From: Sinorhizobium numidicum
GTDB lineage: Bacteria; Pseudomonadota; Alphaproteobacteria; Rhizobiales; Rhizobiaceae
DNA: 55,000 nucleotides
Direction of reading: 5' to 3'
Assembly (NCBI RefSeq): GCF_029892045.1
Contig: NZ_CP120368.1
Span: forward strand, 1 to 55,000
The notes under the pieces are model-generated. The model ran no database searches and was not told where the DNA came from. It saw only the letters and a list, made by a program, of their open reading frames with translations. This document shows positions 1-7,844 of this stretch, piece after piece; position 1 is the stretch's first letter; each line of letters starts with the position of its first letter. The position numbers and the translations under genes are program-made.

Positions 1-837
1 ATGAGCTTCATCGATGCTCACCAGCACTACTGGACGCTCGGCCTCGGCCACAACGATTGGCCCGGACCGGATCTGCGGCCGATATTCCGCGACTTCGGAC
101 CTGAGGATCTCAAGCCCCATCTGAGCGCGGCGGGTATCAGTCGAACCGTCCTGGTGCAGGCAGCGCCGAATATCGCCGAGACCGAGTTCCTTCTCGCGAT
201 CGCAGACCGGGAGGAGACGGTTGCGGCGGTGGTCGGCTGGGTCGACATCCTCGCCCCCGACGCTGCCTCCGAGCTCCAGCGGCTGAAGACGCATCGCAAA
301 TTCAAGGGAATTCGACCGATGCTGCAAAGCATCGCCGAAACCGCCTGGATTCTGCGGCCGGAAGCGATCGCCACGCTCGAGATGCTGCCGCGGCTCGACC
401 TCCGTTTTGACGCACTGATCCAGCCGCGCCACCTGCCCGTGATCGCCGCGCTTGCCGATCGGCTGCCGGACCTTGCGATCGTCGTCGATCACGGCGCCAA
501 GCCTTTTATTGCCGACGGAAGGTTCGAGCCCTGGCGGGCGGACATGGCGGCGCTCGCCAAACGTCCCAATGTCAACGTTAAGCTTTCCGGTCTTGTGACG
601 GAAGCCGGCGGAGGATGGTCGATCGAGCGATTGCGGCCCTATGCCGCCCATCTCATCGACGTCTTCGGCGCCGACCGGGTGATGTTCGGCAGCGACTGGC
701 CGGTGGTGCTCCTCGCTGCGGACTACGCGGCGTGGCTCGCCGCCGCCCGTGCGCTGACTGCGGATCTGACGGAATCGGAGCGGCAGGCGATATTTCTGGG
801 GACGGCTACCCGTTTTTACGGAATTTCCGCCCTGTGA
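1..837 (+). CDS. Amidohydrolase, L-fuconolactonase-like family
   Basis: A 278-residue protein of the metal-dependent TIM-barrel amidohydrolase class (amidohydrolase 2, COG3618-like), whose members hydrolyse sugar lactones or related cyclic esters. The N-terminus carries the DAHQHYW motif (residues 5-11), the usual first metal-ligand strand. Further on are VDHGAKP, with a candidate ligand histidine, and FGSDWPV near residues 228-234, with the conserved late aspartate. The length fits the family. The ATG lies exactly at the window edge, so an earlier start cannot be excluded and no ribosome-binding site can be seen. The substrate cannot be assigned from sequence alone; the phaZ gene downstream is probably a separate unit. 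Confidence 0.8.
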   Translation: MSFIDAHQHYWTLGLGHNDWPGPDLRPIFRDFGPEDLKPHLSAAGISRTVLVQAAPNIAETEFLLAIADREETVAAVVGWVDILAPDAASELQRLKTHRKFKGIRPMLQSIAETAWILRPEAIATLEMLPRLDLRFDALIQPRHLPVIAALADRLPDLAIVVDHGAKPFIADGRFEPWRADMAALAKRPNVNVKLSGLVTEAGGGWSIERLRPYAAHLIDVFGADRVMFGSDWPVVLLAADYAAWLAAARALTADLTESERQAIFLGTATRFYGISAL

Positions 838-941
838 GGTACGAACGTCATGGCGCGTCAGGCCGGCGAAATGCTATTCCCCTATATTAGTAATATGATT
901 CGAGTGAGCAGCTAGCCCTAAAAAGGCGGGGGTCTTTTTGT

Positions 942-953
942 TGCGCTGCACAA
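942..953 (+). promoter_or_regulatory. Candidate PhaR-type operator upstream of phaZ
   Basis: The 12-mer TGCGCTGCACAA fits the degenerate TGC-RNY-GCA-SMA pattern that I recall for PhaR repressors of PHB genes in alphaproteobacteria. It lies 108 bases before the phaZ start in the 223-base spacer between the amidohydrolase and phaZ. The placement in front of a PHB gene is the main support. No promoter boxes were identified with confidence. Confidence 0.35.
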
Positions 954-1060
954 GAAAAGTGGTAGTCTGAAAACGATTGCGGACACCAAGAGAAACACCC
1001 GCAAGGCTTGCGTCCGACTGGGAGCGGCGTTGTTGACTTCAAACAAGGGGTACGCATCCC

Positions 1061-2335
1061 ATGTTCTACCAGCTCTACGAGATGAACCATGCCATGATGG
1101 CGCCGTGGCGCACCGCCGCGGATGCCATGCGGCTTGCCTTCAGCAATCCGATGAATCCCATCTCCCACACCTATTTCGGCCGCGCCGCGGCCGCTGGACT
1201 GGAAGTTTTCGAGCGCGCCACGCGCCGCTACGGCAAACCGGAGTTTGGCCTTCCTGAAACGATTATCGACGAGCAACCTGTGCCGGTCCATGAAAGGATC
1301 GTCTGGCGCGAGCCCTTCTGCAATCTCATCCATTTCGAACGCGCGCTTCCGAAGGGGCGCGCACCGGATCCGAAGGTGCTGATCGTCGCGCCGATGTCCG
1401 GTCACTATGCGACTCTGCTGCGCGGGACCGTCGAGACGCTGCTACCCTATTCCGATATCTACATCACCGACTGGATCGACGCTCGCATGGTGCCCTTGAC
1501 CGAGGGTACCTTCGACCTCGACGACTATATCGACTATGTCATCCAGATGCTGCATTTCCTGGGGCCGGATACCCACGTGATCGGCGTCTGCCAGCCGGCC
1601 GTTCCGGTTCTGGCCGCGGTTTCCTTGATGGAAGCGGCAGAGGATCCGTTGTCGCCGTCGTCGATGACGCTGATGGGCGGTCCGATCGACACCCGCATCA
1701 ATCCGACAGGCGTCAATCAACTGGCGGAAGAGCGGTCGATCGAATGGTTTCGCGACAACGTCATCATGCCGGTGCCGTGGCCGCAGCCTGGCTTCATGCG
1801 CATGGTCTATCCCGGCTTCCTGCAGCTCTCGGGCTTCATGTCGATGAATCTCGACCGGCACCTGGTCGCCCACAAGGAATTCTTCGCCCACCTCGTCAAG
1901 AACGACGGCGATGCTGCCGACAAACATCGCGACTTCTACGACGAATACCTGGCGGTCATGGATCTCACTGCAGAATTCTACCTGCAGACGGTGCAGGTGG
2001 TGTTCATGCAGCATGCACTGCCGAAGGGCGAGATGGTCCACCGCGGCAAGCCCGTCGATCCATCGGCGATCCGCAGTGTGGCGCTCCTGACCGTCGAGGG
2101 GGAAAACGACGATATTTCCGGCGTCGGACAGACCAAGGCGGCGCAAACGATCTGCACCAATATTCCCGACAATATGCGCCAGCATTATATGCAGCCGGAT
2201 GTCGGCCATTACGGCGTCTTCAACGGGTCGCGCTTCCGTCGCGAGATCGCACCGCGGATAGTCGCATTCCAGCGCGAACATTCGCGCCGGGCAAGGCCGG
2301 TGAAGCAGGTCATCAAGGGCGGAAAATCAGCCTGA
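1061..2335 (+). CDS. phaZ: Intracellular polyhydroxyalkanoate depolymerase
   Basis: A 424-residue cytoplasmic enzyme expected to hydrolyse stored polyhydroxybutyrate granules into hydroxybutyrate. It has the alpha/beta-hydrolase depolymerase layout without a signal peptide. The nucleophile elbow reads GVCQPAV, with Cys177 where most lipases have serine; a cysteine nucleophile is characteristic of this intracellular family. A late histidine lies in DVGHYGVF. The N-terminus (MFYQLYEMNHAMMAPWR) is typical of PhaZ, which supports the ATG at 1061. A 223-base spacer with a PhaR-like operator precedes the gene, and a hairpin at 2350-2373 follows it. In rhizobia this enzyme mobilises PHB during starvation or after leaving the nodule. 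Confidence 0.92.
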   Translation: MFYQLYEMNHAMMAPWRTAADAMRLAFSNPMNPISHTYFGRAAAAGLEVFERATRRYGKPEFGLPETIIDEQPVPVHERIVWREPFCNLIHFERALPKGRAPDPKVLIVAPMSGHYATLLRGTVETLLPYSDIYITDWIDARMVPLTEGTFDLDDYIDYVIQMLHFLGPDTHVIGVCQPAVPVLAAVSLMEAAEDPLSPSSMTLMGGPIDTRINPTGVNQLAEERSIEWFRDNVIMPVPWPQPGFMRMVYPGFLQLSGFMSMNLDRHLVAHKEFFAHLVKNDGDAADKHRDFYDEYLAVMDLTAEFYLQTVQVVFMQHALPKGEMVHRGKPVDPSAIRSVALLTVEGENDDISGVGQTKAAQTICTNIPDNMRQHYMQPDVGHYGVFNGSRFRREIAPRIVAFQREHSRRARPVKQVIKGGKSA

Positions 2336-2349
2336 TCCGGCCACCGACT

Positions 2350-2373
2350 GGAGCGGCGTTCAGATGCCGCTCC
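2350..2373 (+). repeat. Hairpin downstream of phaZ
   Basis: The inverted repeat GGAGCGGC / GCCGCTCC encloses an 8-base loop, 15 bases after the phaZ stop codon. No T-run follows, so it may be an mRNA 3'-end stabiliser or a weak terminator, not a classic intrinsic terminator. Confidence 0.5.
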
Positions 2374-2520
2374 ATGGATTTGGAGCAGGATTTTGCCGTT
2401 GCAGAGTCAAGGCCTTGCCCGATTCCCGCGCCGGCCATCTTGCAGAGGCGGCAGGCCTTTCCCACATCGTTTTCATCGGGCCGCAACGGGCGGCCCGGCT
2501 GATTGCGAGGAATCCTGAAG

Positions 2521-2937
2521 ATGAACCAATCTGCACTGATCCGTCCGGACTGGACGCCTGCGACCATTGCGATGATGGTGCTCGGTTTCATTGTGTTCTG
2601 GCCTCTCGGCCTGGCGATGCTCGCCTATATTCTGTTTGGCGAGAAGCTCAGGTCCTTCAAGAAGGATGCCAACAGCAGCGTGGACCGCATGTGCGCCGGC
2701 TTCAAACGGAATCACCGCTCGCATTGGGCACATCATCGAACCGGCAATGTCGCCTTCGATGATTGGCGCGAAGCGGAGCTTGCCCGTCTTGAGGAAGAGC
2801 GCCGCAAGCTCGACGAAATGCGCGAGGAATTCGACGCCTATATGCGTGAGCTCCGGCGCGCCAAGGACCAGGAGGAATTCGACCGCTTCATGCGTGAGCG
2901 CAAGAACGGCGGCCCCGGCCCGGCGGCAGCAAGTTGA
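2521..2937 (+). CDS. DUF2852 small membrane protein
   Basis: A 138-residue protein of the DUF2852 family, whose function is unknown. Residues 11-35 form one hydrophobic segment (TIAMMVLGFIVFWPLGLAML), probably a single membrane span. It is followed by a basic linker and a charged coiled coil rich in Glu, Arg and Lys (about residues 80-128) that should face the cytoplasm. The ATG at 2521 is preferred because GAGG lies 10 bases upstream; an in-frame TTG at 2503 lacks such a site. The gene stands alone between phaZ and an R1 repeat. Confidence 0.75.
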   Translation: MNQSALIRPDWTPATIAMMVLGFIVFWPLGLAMLAYILFGEKLRSFKKDANSSVDRMCAGFKRNHRSHWAHHRTGNVAFDDWREAELARLEEERRKLDEMREEFDAYMRELRRAKDQEEFDRFMRERKNGGPGPAAAS

Positions 2938-2947
2938 TTCGATAGAA

Positions 2948-3052
2948 GCATCCGGCGTTTCATATGAAACGGCGGATGCTCGACAACTGCATTGCAGCAA
3001 TTCAAAGTGCTACGGTGACCTTGTGCGTCTGAAAAGACGCCCGGCGCTGTGG
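2948..3052 (+). repeat. R1 mosaic palindromic element, copy a
   Basis: The right half (2997-3052) matches the R1 core: GCAATTCAAAGTGCTAC, then an outer stem, then the inner hairpin GCGTCT-GAAA-AGACGC, then GGCGCTGTGG. The outer arms CTACGGTG and CGCTGTGG still pair throughout when G-U wobbles are allowed. The left half (2948-2979) is a different palindrome: GCATCCG / CGGATGC around GTTTCATATGAAAC. The element fills the spacer between the DUF2852 gene and the YgjP-like gene. Confidence 0.75.
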
Positions 3053-3092
3053 ACGCATGTCAACGGCTCCGCGAATCGGATAGAAAGGCGCC

Positions 3093-3848
3093 ATGTTTTC
3101 CTCTCTCAAGCGGCGCCGTGACAGCGTATCGGCTTACGACATCACCAGGGACATCGAGGTCGCCGGCAAGGTACTGCCTTTGACCATTCGGCAGAACGCG
3201 CGCGCGACGCGAATGACGCTCCGTATTGAGCCCGGTGGGCGGGCACTGAAACTCACTGTTCCCGAGGGATTGCCGGACCGCGAAGTCAGCGCGTTTCTGA
3301 CCCGCCATCAGGGTTGGTTGATGACGAAGCTGGCGCGGTTCTCCGGGGAGAGCGAACTTGAGCACGGTGGCTCGATCCTCATTCGTGGTGTCGCGCACCG
3401 CATCGAGAGGACCGGCAGAATTCGCGGGCTGACGGAAGCGGTAATGCTCGGCGACGAAGCAATTTTGCGGGTCAGCGGTGCGGACGAACATCTGCGCCGG
3501 CGCATCGCCGATTTCCTCAAAAAAGAGGCGCGCAGCGATCTGGAGCGGCTGGTCGCCGTTTATGCCGGCAGGATCGGGCGTCGCGCCCGCTCGCTCAGCC
3601 TGAAGGACACCCGCAGCCGCTGGGGGTCCTGTTCCGCCGACGGGAATTTGAGTTTTTCCTGGAGGATCGCGATGGCACCGCCGAAGGTGATTGCCTATCT
3701 GGCAGCGCATGAGGTCGCCCATCTCGAAGAAATGAACCATGGGCCGGCTTTCTGGTCACTGTGCGAAAAATTATGCCCGGACACCAATGAGGCCAAGCGC
3801 TGGCTGCGGCGCAACGGCACGATGCTGCACGCGATCGATTTCGGCTGA
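3093..3848 (+). CDS. YgjP-like (DUF45) zinc metallopeptidase-fold protein
   Basis: A 251-residue protein of the M48-like/YgjP (DUF45, WLM-related) family. The zinc-binding motif HEVAHLEEMNHGPAFW is near residues 209-224: two histidines and the glutamate of HExxH plus the downstream NHGPxFW histidine. Upstream is the family signature RSRWGSCSADGNLSFSWR. The cellular substrate is unknown; relatives are annotated as metal-dependent hydrolases. The ATG at 3093 has GAAAGG just upstream. An R1 repeat occupies the 5' spacer. No signal peptide is visible, so it is probably cytoplasmic. Confidence 0.85.
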   Translation: MFSSLKRRRDSVSAYDITRDIEVAGKVLPLTIRQNARATRMTLRIEPGGRALKLTVPEGLPDREVSAFLTRHQGWLMTKLARFSGESELEHGGSILIRGVAHRIERTGRIRGLTEAVMLGDEAILRVSGADEHLRRRIADFLKKEARSDLERLVAVYAGRIGRRARSLSLKDTRSRWGSCSADGNLSFSWRIAMAPPKVIAYLAAHEVAHLEEMNHGPAFWSLCEKLCPDTNEAKRWLRRNGTMLHAIDFG

Positions 3849-3911
3849 TCGGCTGCCGATGTCCGTTTCGACCGAGGCTCACCCGCGAGCGCCTGTCGCT
3901 TCAGCTGGAGT

Positions 3912-3969
3912 GCATTGGGTGAGGCAATGGCCCAATGCAACGGCTTCCCCTTTGCGGGCGGTGGGAAGC
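3912..3969 (+). repeat. Two hairpins before trpF
   Basis: Two inverted repeats lie in the 168-base spacer before trpF: GCATTGGG (3912-3919) with CCCAATGC (3931-3938), and GCTTCCC (3943-3949) with GGGAAGC (3963-3969). Neither is followed by a T-run. They may belong to another mosaic repeat or form a leader structure. I see no Trp-codon-rich leader peptide, so classic trp attenuation is not supported. Confidence 0.5.
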
Positions 3970-4016
3970 AACGGTTTTGCTCGACTCGGGCGACATTTCG
4001 TGCAAGGTCCCTTCCC

Positions 4017-4703
4017 ATGAAAACCGAAGTGAAGATTTGCGGACTGAAGACGATGGAGGCCCTCGACCGTGCCGTGGCGCTCGGCGCCTCGCATACGGGT
4101 TTTATTTTCTTTCCGAAGAGCCCGCGTAACATTGAGCCTGACGACGCGGGCCGTCTCGCCGAGCGCATCCGCGGCCGGGCCAAGATCGTCGCTGTCACGG
4201 TCGATGCGGACAATGACGATCTCGACGAAATCGTATCCGCGCTGAAGCCCGACATCCTGCAGCTTCACGGCGCCGAGAGCCCGGAAAGGGTGCTGACGGT
4301 CAAGGCAGTCTATGGCCTTCCCGTCATGAAGGCCCTTTCGATCCGTGAGCCGTTCGATCTCAAGAGGATCGATGCTTATCTGGGTATCGCGGACCGCTTT
4401 CTCTTAGACGCCAAGCCGCCGGCCGGTTCTGATCTGCCGGGCGGCAACGGTGTTTCCTTCGATTGGAGGCTGCTCGATGCGCTTGACGGAGCCGTCGATT
4501 ACATGCTTTCCGGTGGACTGAATGCAGACAATATCGGCGCGGCTCTGGCGCTGACGGGCGCACGCGCCGTCGATATATCCTCCGGGGTCGAAAGCGCCCC
4601 GGGTGTCAAGGATTTGAAACTCATGGATGCGTTTTTCGATGCGGTTCGCCGCGCGGAAGCGCAAGGTCATGATCAGGGAGCAAGAAGTGAATCAGGCGCC
4701 TAA
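4017..4703 (+). CDS. trpF: Phosphoribosylanthranilate isomerase
   Basis: A 228-residue (beta/alpha)8 enzyme that catalyses the Amadori isomerisation of N-(5-phosphoribosyl)anthranilate in tryptophan synthesis. The N-terminal VKICGLKT carries the catalytic cysteine (Cys8). The C-terminal region holds the phosphate-binding sequence [11 protein letters not shown] and the late aspartate in AVDISSGVE. The ATG at 4017 opens the protein with MKTEVKICG, as in other TrpF proteins; upstream in-frame starts would add an unrelated tail. The 3' end overlaps trpB by 17 bases, so the two are translationally coupled. In rhizobia trpFBA is separate from the early trp genes, as seems to be the case here. Confidence 0.95.
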   Translation: MKTEVKICGLKTMEALDRAVALGASHTGFIFFPKSPRNIEPDDAGRLAERIRGRAKIVAVTVDADNDDLDEIVSALKPDILQLHGAESPERVLTVKAVYGLPVMKALSIREPFDLKRIDAYLGIADRFLLDAKPPAGSDLPGGNGVSFDWRLLDALDGAVDYMLSGGLNADNIGAALALTGARAVDISSGVESAPGVKDLKLMDAFFDAVRRAEAQGHDQGARSESGA

Positions 4704-5907
4704 ACCGAACTCCTTCAGAGCCGGTCCCGACGAGGAGGGTCGTTTCGGCATCTTCGGCGGCCGTTTCGTCGCTGAAACGCTGATGCCGTTGATCCTTGAT
4801 CTTCAGGATGAATGGAACAAGGCCAAGAACGATCCGAGCTTCAAAGCGGAGCTCGAGAAACTCGGCACCCATTATATCGGCAGGCCCAGCCCGCTCTATT
4901 TCGCCGAACGCCTGACGGCCGAACTCGGCGGCGCGAAGATCTATTTCAAGCGTGAGGAGCTGAACCACACCGGCTCGCACAAGATCAACAACTGCATCGG
5001 CCAGATCCTGCTTGCCAAGCGGATGGGAAAGACCCGGATCATCGCCGAAACGGGCGCCGGCCAGCATGGCGTGGCATCGGCGACCGTCGCGGCGCGCTTC
5101 GGCCTGCCCTGCGTGGTCTACATGGGCGCCACCGATGTCGAGCGGCAGGCGCCGAACGTCTTCCGCATGAAGCTGCTCGGCGCCGAGGTAAAGCCGGTGA
5201 CGGCCGGCAGCGGCACCCTCAAGGACGCGATGAACGAGGCGCTGCGCGACTGGGTGACCAATGTCGACAGCACCTATTATCTGATCGGCACGGCCGCCGG
5301 CCCGCATCCCTATCCTGAAATGGTCCGGGATTTCCAGGCCGTCATCGGCCAGGAAGCGAAGGAGCAGATTCTTGCAGCCGAAGGCCGGCTTCCGGATCTG
5401 ATTGTTGCGGCGGTCGGCGGCGGCTCCAACGCGATTGGCATCTTCCATCCCTTCCTGGACGATGAAGGCGTCAAGATCGTTGGCGTCGAGGCCGGCGGCA
5501 AGGGCCTCGAAGGCGACGAGCATTGCGCTTCGATCACGGCCGGCTCGCCGGGCGTGCTGCACGGCAACCGAACCTATCTGCTGCAGGACGGCGACGGCCA
5601 GATCAAGGAGGGTCATTCCATTTCCGCGGGCCTCGACTATCCGGGCATCGGCCCCGAACATGCCTGGCTGAACGATATCGGCCGCGTCGAATATGTGCCG
5701 ATCATGGACCATGAGGCGCTCGAAGCCTTCCAGACCCTGACGCGGCTCGAAGGCATCATTCCGGCGCTGGAGCCGTCGCACGCGCTCGCCGAGGTGATCA
5801 AGCGGGCGCCGAAAATGGGCAAGGACGAGATCATTCTGATGAATCTCTCCGGTCGCGGCGACAAGGATATTTTCACGGTCGGCAAAATTCTGGGTATGGG
5901 GCAATAA
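4687..5907 (+). CDS. trpB: Tryptophan synthase beta chain
   Basis: A 406-residue PLP enzyme that joins indole and serine to make tryptophan, in an alpha2-beta2 complex with TrpA. The PLP lysine is in HTGSHKINN (Lys99), the phosphate-binding loop is VGGGSNAIG, and the active-site motif ETGAGQHG is intact. The GTG at 4687 is chosen because AGGGAG lies six bases upstream and it gives the usual N-terminus leading into PKPNSF. An ATG at 4669 would add six residues. The start lies inside the end of trpF. Confidence 0.96.
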   Translation: MNQAPKPNSFRAGPDEEGRFGIFGGRFVAETLMPLILDLQDEWNKAKNDPSFKAELEKLGTHYIGRPSPLYFAERLTAELGGAKIYFKREELNHTGSHKINNCIGQILLAKRMGKTRIIAETGAGQHGVASATVAARFGLPCVVYMGATDVERQAPNVFRMKLLGAEVKPVTAGSGTLKDAMNEALRDWVTNVDSTYYLIGTAAGPHPYPEMVRDFQAVIGQEAKEQILAAEGRLPDLIVAAVGGGSNAIGIFHPFLDDEGVKIVGVEAGGKGLEGDEHCASITAGSPGVLHGNRTYLLQDGDGQIKEGHSISAGLDYPGIGPEHAWLNDIGRVEYVPIMDHEALEAFQTLTRLEGIIPALEPSHALAEVIKRAPKMGKDEIILMNLSGRGDKDIFTVGKILGMGQ

Positions 5908-5912
5908 CGATC

Positions 5913-6752
5913 ATGACCGCACGCATGGAACAAAGGTTCGCCGACGTCGCGGCAGAGGGTCGACCGGTCCTCGTCACCTATTTCATGGGGGGCGATCCGG
6001 ATTTCGAGACGTCGCTGGCGATCATGAAGGCGCTGCCGAAGGCAGGTGCCGACGTGATCGAGCTCGGCATGCCCTTTTCCGATCCGATGGCCGATGGTCC
6101 GGCGATTCAGCTTGCCGGGCAGCGTTCGCTCAAGGGCGGCCAGACGCTCGCCAAGACGCTCGAGCTTGCGCAGCGCTTTCGCAGCGAAGATCAGCGGACC
6201 CCCATCGTGCTGATGGGCTATTACAATCCGATCTACATCTACGGCGTCGACCGTTTCGTCACCGATGCGCTTGCAGCCGGTATCGACGGGCTGATCGTGG
6301 TCGACCTGCCGCCGGAAATGGATGACGAGCTTTGCATTCCAGCGCTGAAGAAGGGCATCAGCTTCATCCGTCTGGCGACACCGACGACGGATGACCGCCG
6401 CTTGCCGAAGGTTCTCGAAAACACCTCCGGCTTTGTGTATTACGTGTCGATGACAGGCATCACCGGCTCTGCCTTGCCGGACCCGTCGTTGATTGCCGGC
6501 GCCGTCGAGCGGATCAAATCGCACACGCAACTGCCCGTCTGTGTGGGCTTCGGCGTGAAGACGGCCGAGCATGCGCGGGCGATCGGCGCGTCGGCCGATG
6601 GAGTCGTGGTCGGCACGGCGATCGTCAACCAGATAGCGTCAAGCCTGACAGAAGAGGGCCGCGCTACCGAGGCGACGGTGCCGGGCGTCGAGGCGCTCGT
6701 CAGAGGGCTTTCGGCCGGCGTGCGCGCGGCAAGGCTCGCAGCAGCCGAATAA
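5913..6752 (+). CDS. trpA: Tryptophan synthase alpha chain
   Basis: A 279-residue TIM-barrel subunit that cleaves indole-3-glycerol phosphate to indole, which is channelled to TrpB. The signature [14 protein letters not shown] contains catalytic Glu50 and Asp61, and the C-terminal phosphate loop [10 protein letters not shown] is present. It starts five bases after the trpB stop codon, so it belongs to the same operon. The gene is complete and of standard length. accD follows after 50 bases. Confidence 0.96.
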   Translation: MTARMEQRFADVAAEGRPVLVTYFMGGDPDFETSLAIMKALPKAGADVIELGMPFSDPMADGPAIQLAGQRSLKGGQTLAKTLELAQRFRSEDQRTPIVLMGYYNPIYIYGVDRFVTDALAAGIDGLIVVDLPPEMDDELCIPALKKGISFIRLATPTTDDRRLPKVLENTSGFVYYVSMTGITGSALPDPSLIAGAVERIKSHTQLPVCVGFGVKTAEHARAIGASADGVVVGTAIVNQIASSLTEEGRATEATVPGVEALVRGLSAGVRAARLAAAE

Positions 6753-6802
6753 TTGCCTATATTGACGCGCAGAAGCCGAAGGAAATCTTCAGGAGTTTAT
6801 AA

Positions 6803-7717
6803 GTGAACTGGATCACAAACTACGTTCGGCCGAAGATCAATTCGATGCTGGGCCGCAGGGAGGTTCCGGAGAATCTCTGGATCAAATGCCCCGAGACCGG
6901 CGAGATGGTCTTCCATCGCGATCTTGAGGAGAACAAGTGGGTCATTCCGCAATCCGGCTATCATATGAAGATGCCGGCGAAGGCCCGATTGAAGGATCTC
7001 TTCGATGGCGGGATCTATGAAACGTTGCCGCAGCCGAAGGTGGCGCAGGACCCGCTGAAGTTCCGCGATTCGAAAAAATACATGGATCGTCTGCGCGATA
7101 GCCGCGCGAAGACGGAGCTCGAGGACACGATCGTTGCCGGTCTCGGCCGTGTTCAGGGCGTCAAGCTCGTGGCAGTCGCGCATGAGTTCAACTTCATCGG
7201 CGGCTCGCTCGGCATGGCTGCGGGTGAGGCGATCGTGAAGGCCTTCGAGAAGGCGATTGCGGAGAAATGCCCGCTGGTGATCTTTCCTGCTTCGGGCGGC
7301 GCCCGCATGCAGGAAGGCATCCTGTCGCTGATGCAGTTGCCGCGCACGACGATCGCGGTCAACATGCTCAAGGAGGCGGGTCTCCCCTATATCGTCGTCC
7401 TGACAAACCCGACGACCGGCGGCGTTACGGCGTCCTATGCGATGCTCGGTGATATCCACATGGCCGAGCCGGGTGCCGAAATCGGCTTTGCAGGCAAGCG
7501 GGTGATCGAGCAGACACTGCGCGAAAAGCTGCCGGAAGGCTTCCAGACCGCCGAATATCTTCTCGAACACGGCATGGTCGACATGGTGGTCAAGCGCCAC
7601 GACATCCCGACTACGATCGCGCGCGTCCTGAAGATCCTGATGAAGAAGCCGGTCGAAGCGGCCAAACGCGAAGCTGGATCGCAAGTGTCCGCCTTGCCGG
7701 TTGCGGCAAGCGCTTAA
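6803..7717 (+). CDS. accD: Acetyl-CoA carboxylase carboxyltransferase beta subunit
   Basis: A 304-residue subunit that, with AccA, moves the carboxyl group from biotin to acetyl-CoA, the first step of fatty acid synthesis. The crotonase-type core is clear ([25 protein letters not shown]). The GTG start at 6803 has AGGAG eight bases upstream. The N-terminal zinc ribbon is degenerate: only Cys29 of the four expected cysteines remains, the others being Thr32, Ile48 and Ser51. From memory the same loss occurs in other rhizobial AccD proteins, so it is unlikely to be an error. folC follows after a hairpin-rich spacer, so the accD-folC pairing known from many bacteria is kept. Confidence 0.95.
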   Translation: MNWITNYVRPKINSMLGRREVPENLWIKCPETGEMVFHRDLEENKWVIPQSGYHMKMPAKARLKDLFDGGIYETLPQPKVAQDPLKFRDSKKYMDRLRDSRAKTELEDTIVAGLGRVQGVKLVAVAHEFNFIGGSLGMAAGEAIVKAFEKAIAEKCPLVIFPASGGARMQEGILSLMQLPRTTIAVNMLKEAGLPYIVVLTNPTTGGVTASYAMLGDIHMAEPGAEIGFAGKRVIEQTLREKLPEGFQTAEYLLEHGMVDMVVKRHDIPTTIARVLKILMKKPVEAAKREAGSQVSALPVAASA

Positions 7718-7724
7718 GGCGAAG

Positions 7725-7773
7725 AGTGTTACAGCGGCGTTTGTGCGCCTGAAAAGACGCACGGAGCTGTAGG
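7725..7773 (+). repeat. R1 mosaic palindromic element, copy b
   Basis: Matches the R1 core: GTGTTACAGCGGCGTTTG, inner hairpin GTGCGCCT-GAAA-AGACGCAC (one C-A mismatch), then GGAGCTGTAGG. The outer stem shrinks to TACAGC/GCTGTA. It starts eight bases after the accD stop codon and would be transcribed if accD and folC share an mRNA. Confidence 0.75.
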
Positions 7774-7822
7774 TGGGAGCGGCGCAACCGCGTCCCACTT
7801 GTTCTGCATTCCGCTCGAGCGG
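7773..7822 (+). repeat. Hairpin pair in the accD-folC spacer
   Basis: GTGGGAGCGG (7773-7782) pairs with CCGC-TCCCAC (7788-7798) with one bulged G and a five-base loop. CCGCTCGAGCGG (7811-7822) is a perfect 12-base palindrome. Neither is followed by a T-run, so they may shape mRNA processing between accD and folC instead of ending transcription. Confidence 0.5.
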
Positions 7823-7844
7823 ATCATTTTTCGGGACGATAGAG

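Noticed and set aside
3849..4016. An upstream extension of trpF to the in-frame ATG at 3915.
   Set aside because: It would add 34 residues encoded by the hairpin region that do not resemble TrpF, and MKTEVKICG is the usual start.
4621..5904. A long open frame opposite trpB on the minus strand (about 427 codons), and similar long frames opposite hslU, glcB, ahcY and addB.
   Set aside because: These lie antisense to well-conserved enzymes, have Arg/His-rich composition typical of GC-rich shadow frames, and show no family motifs.
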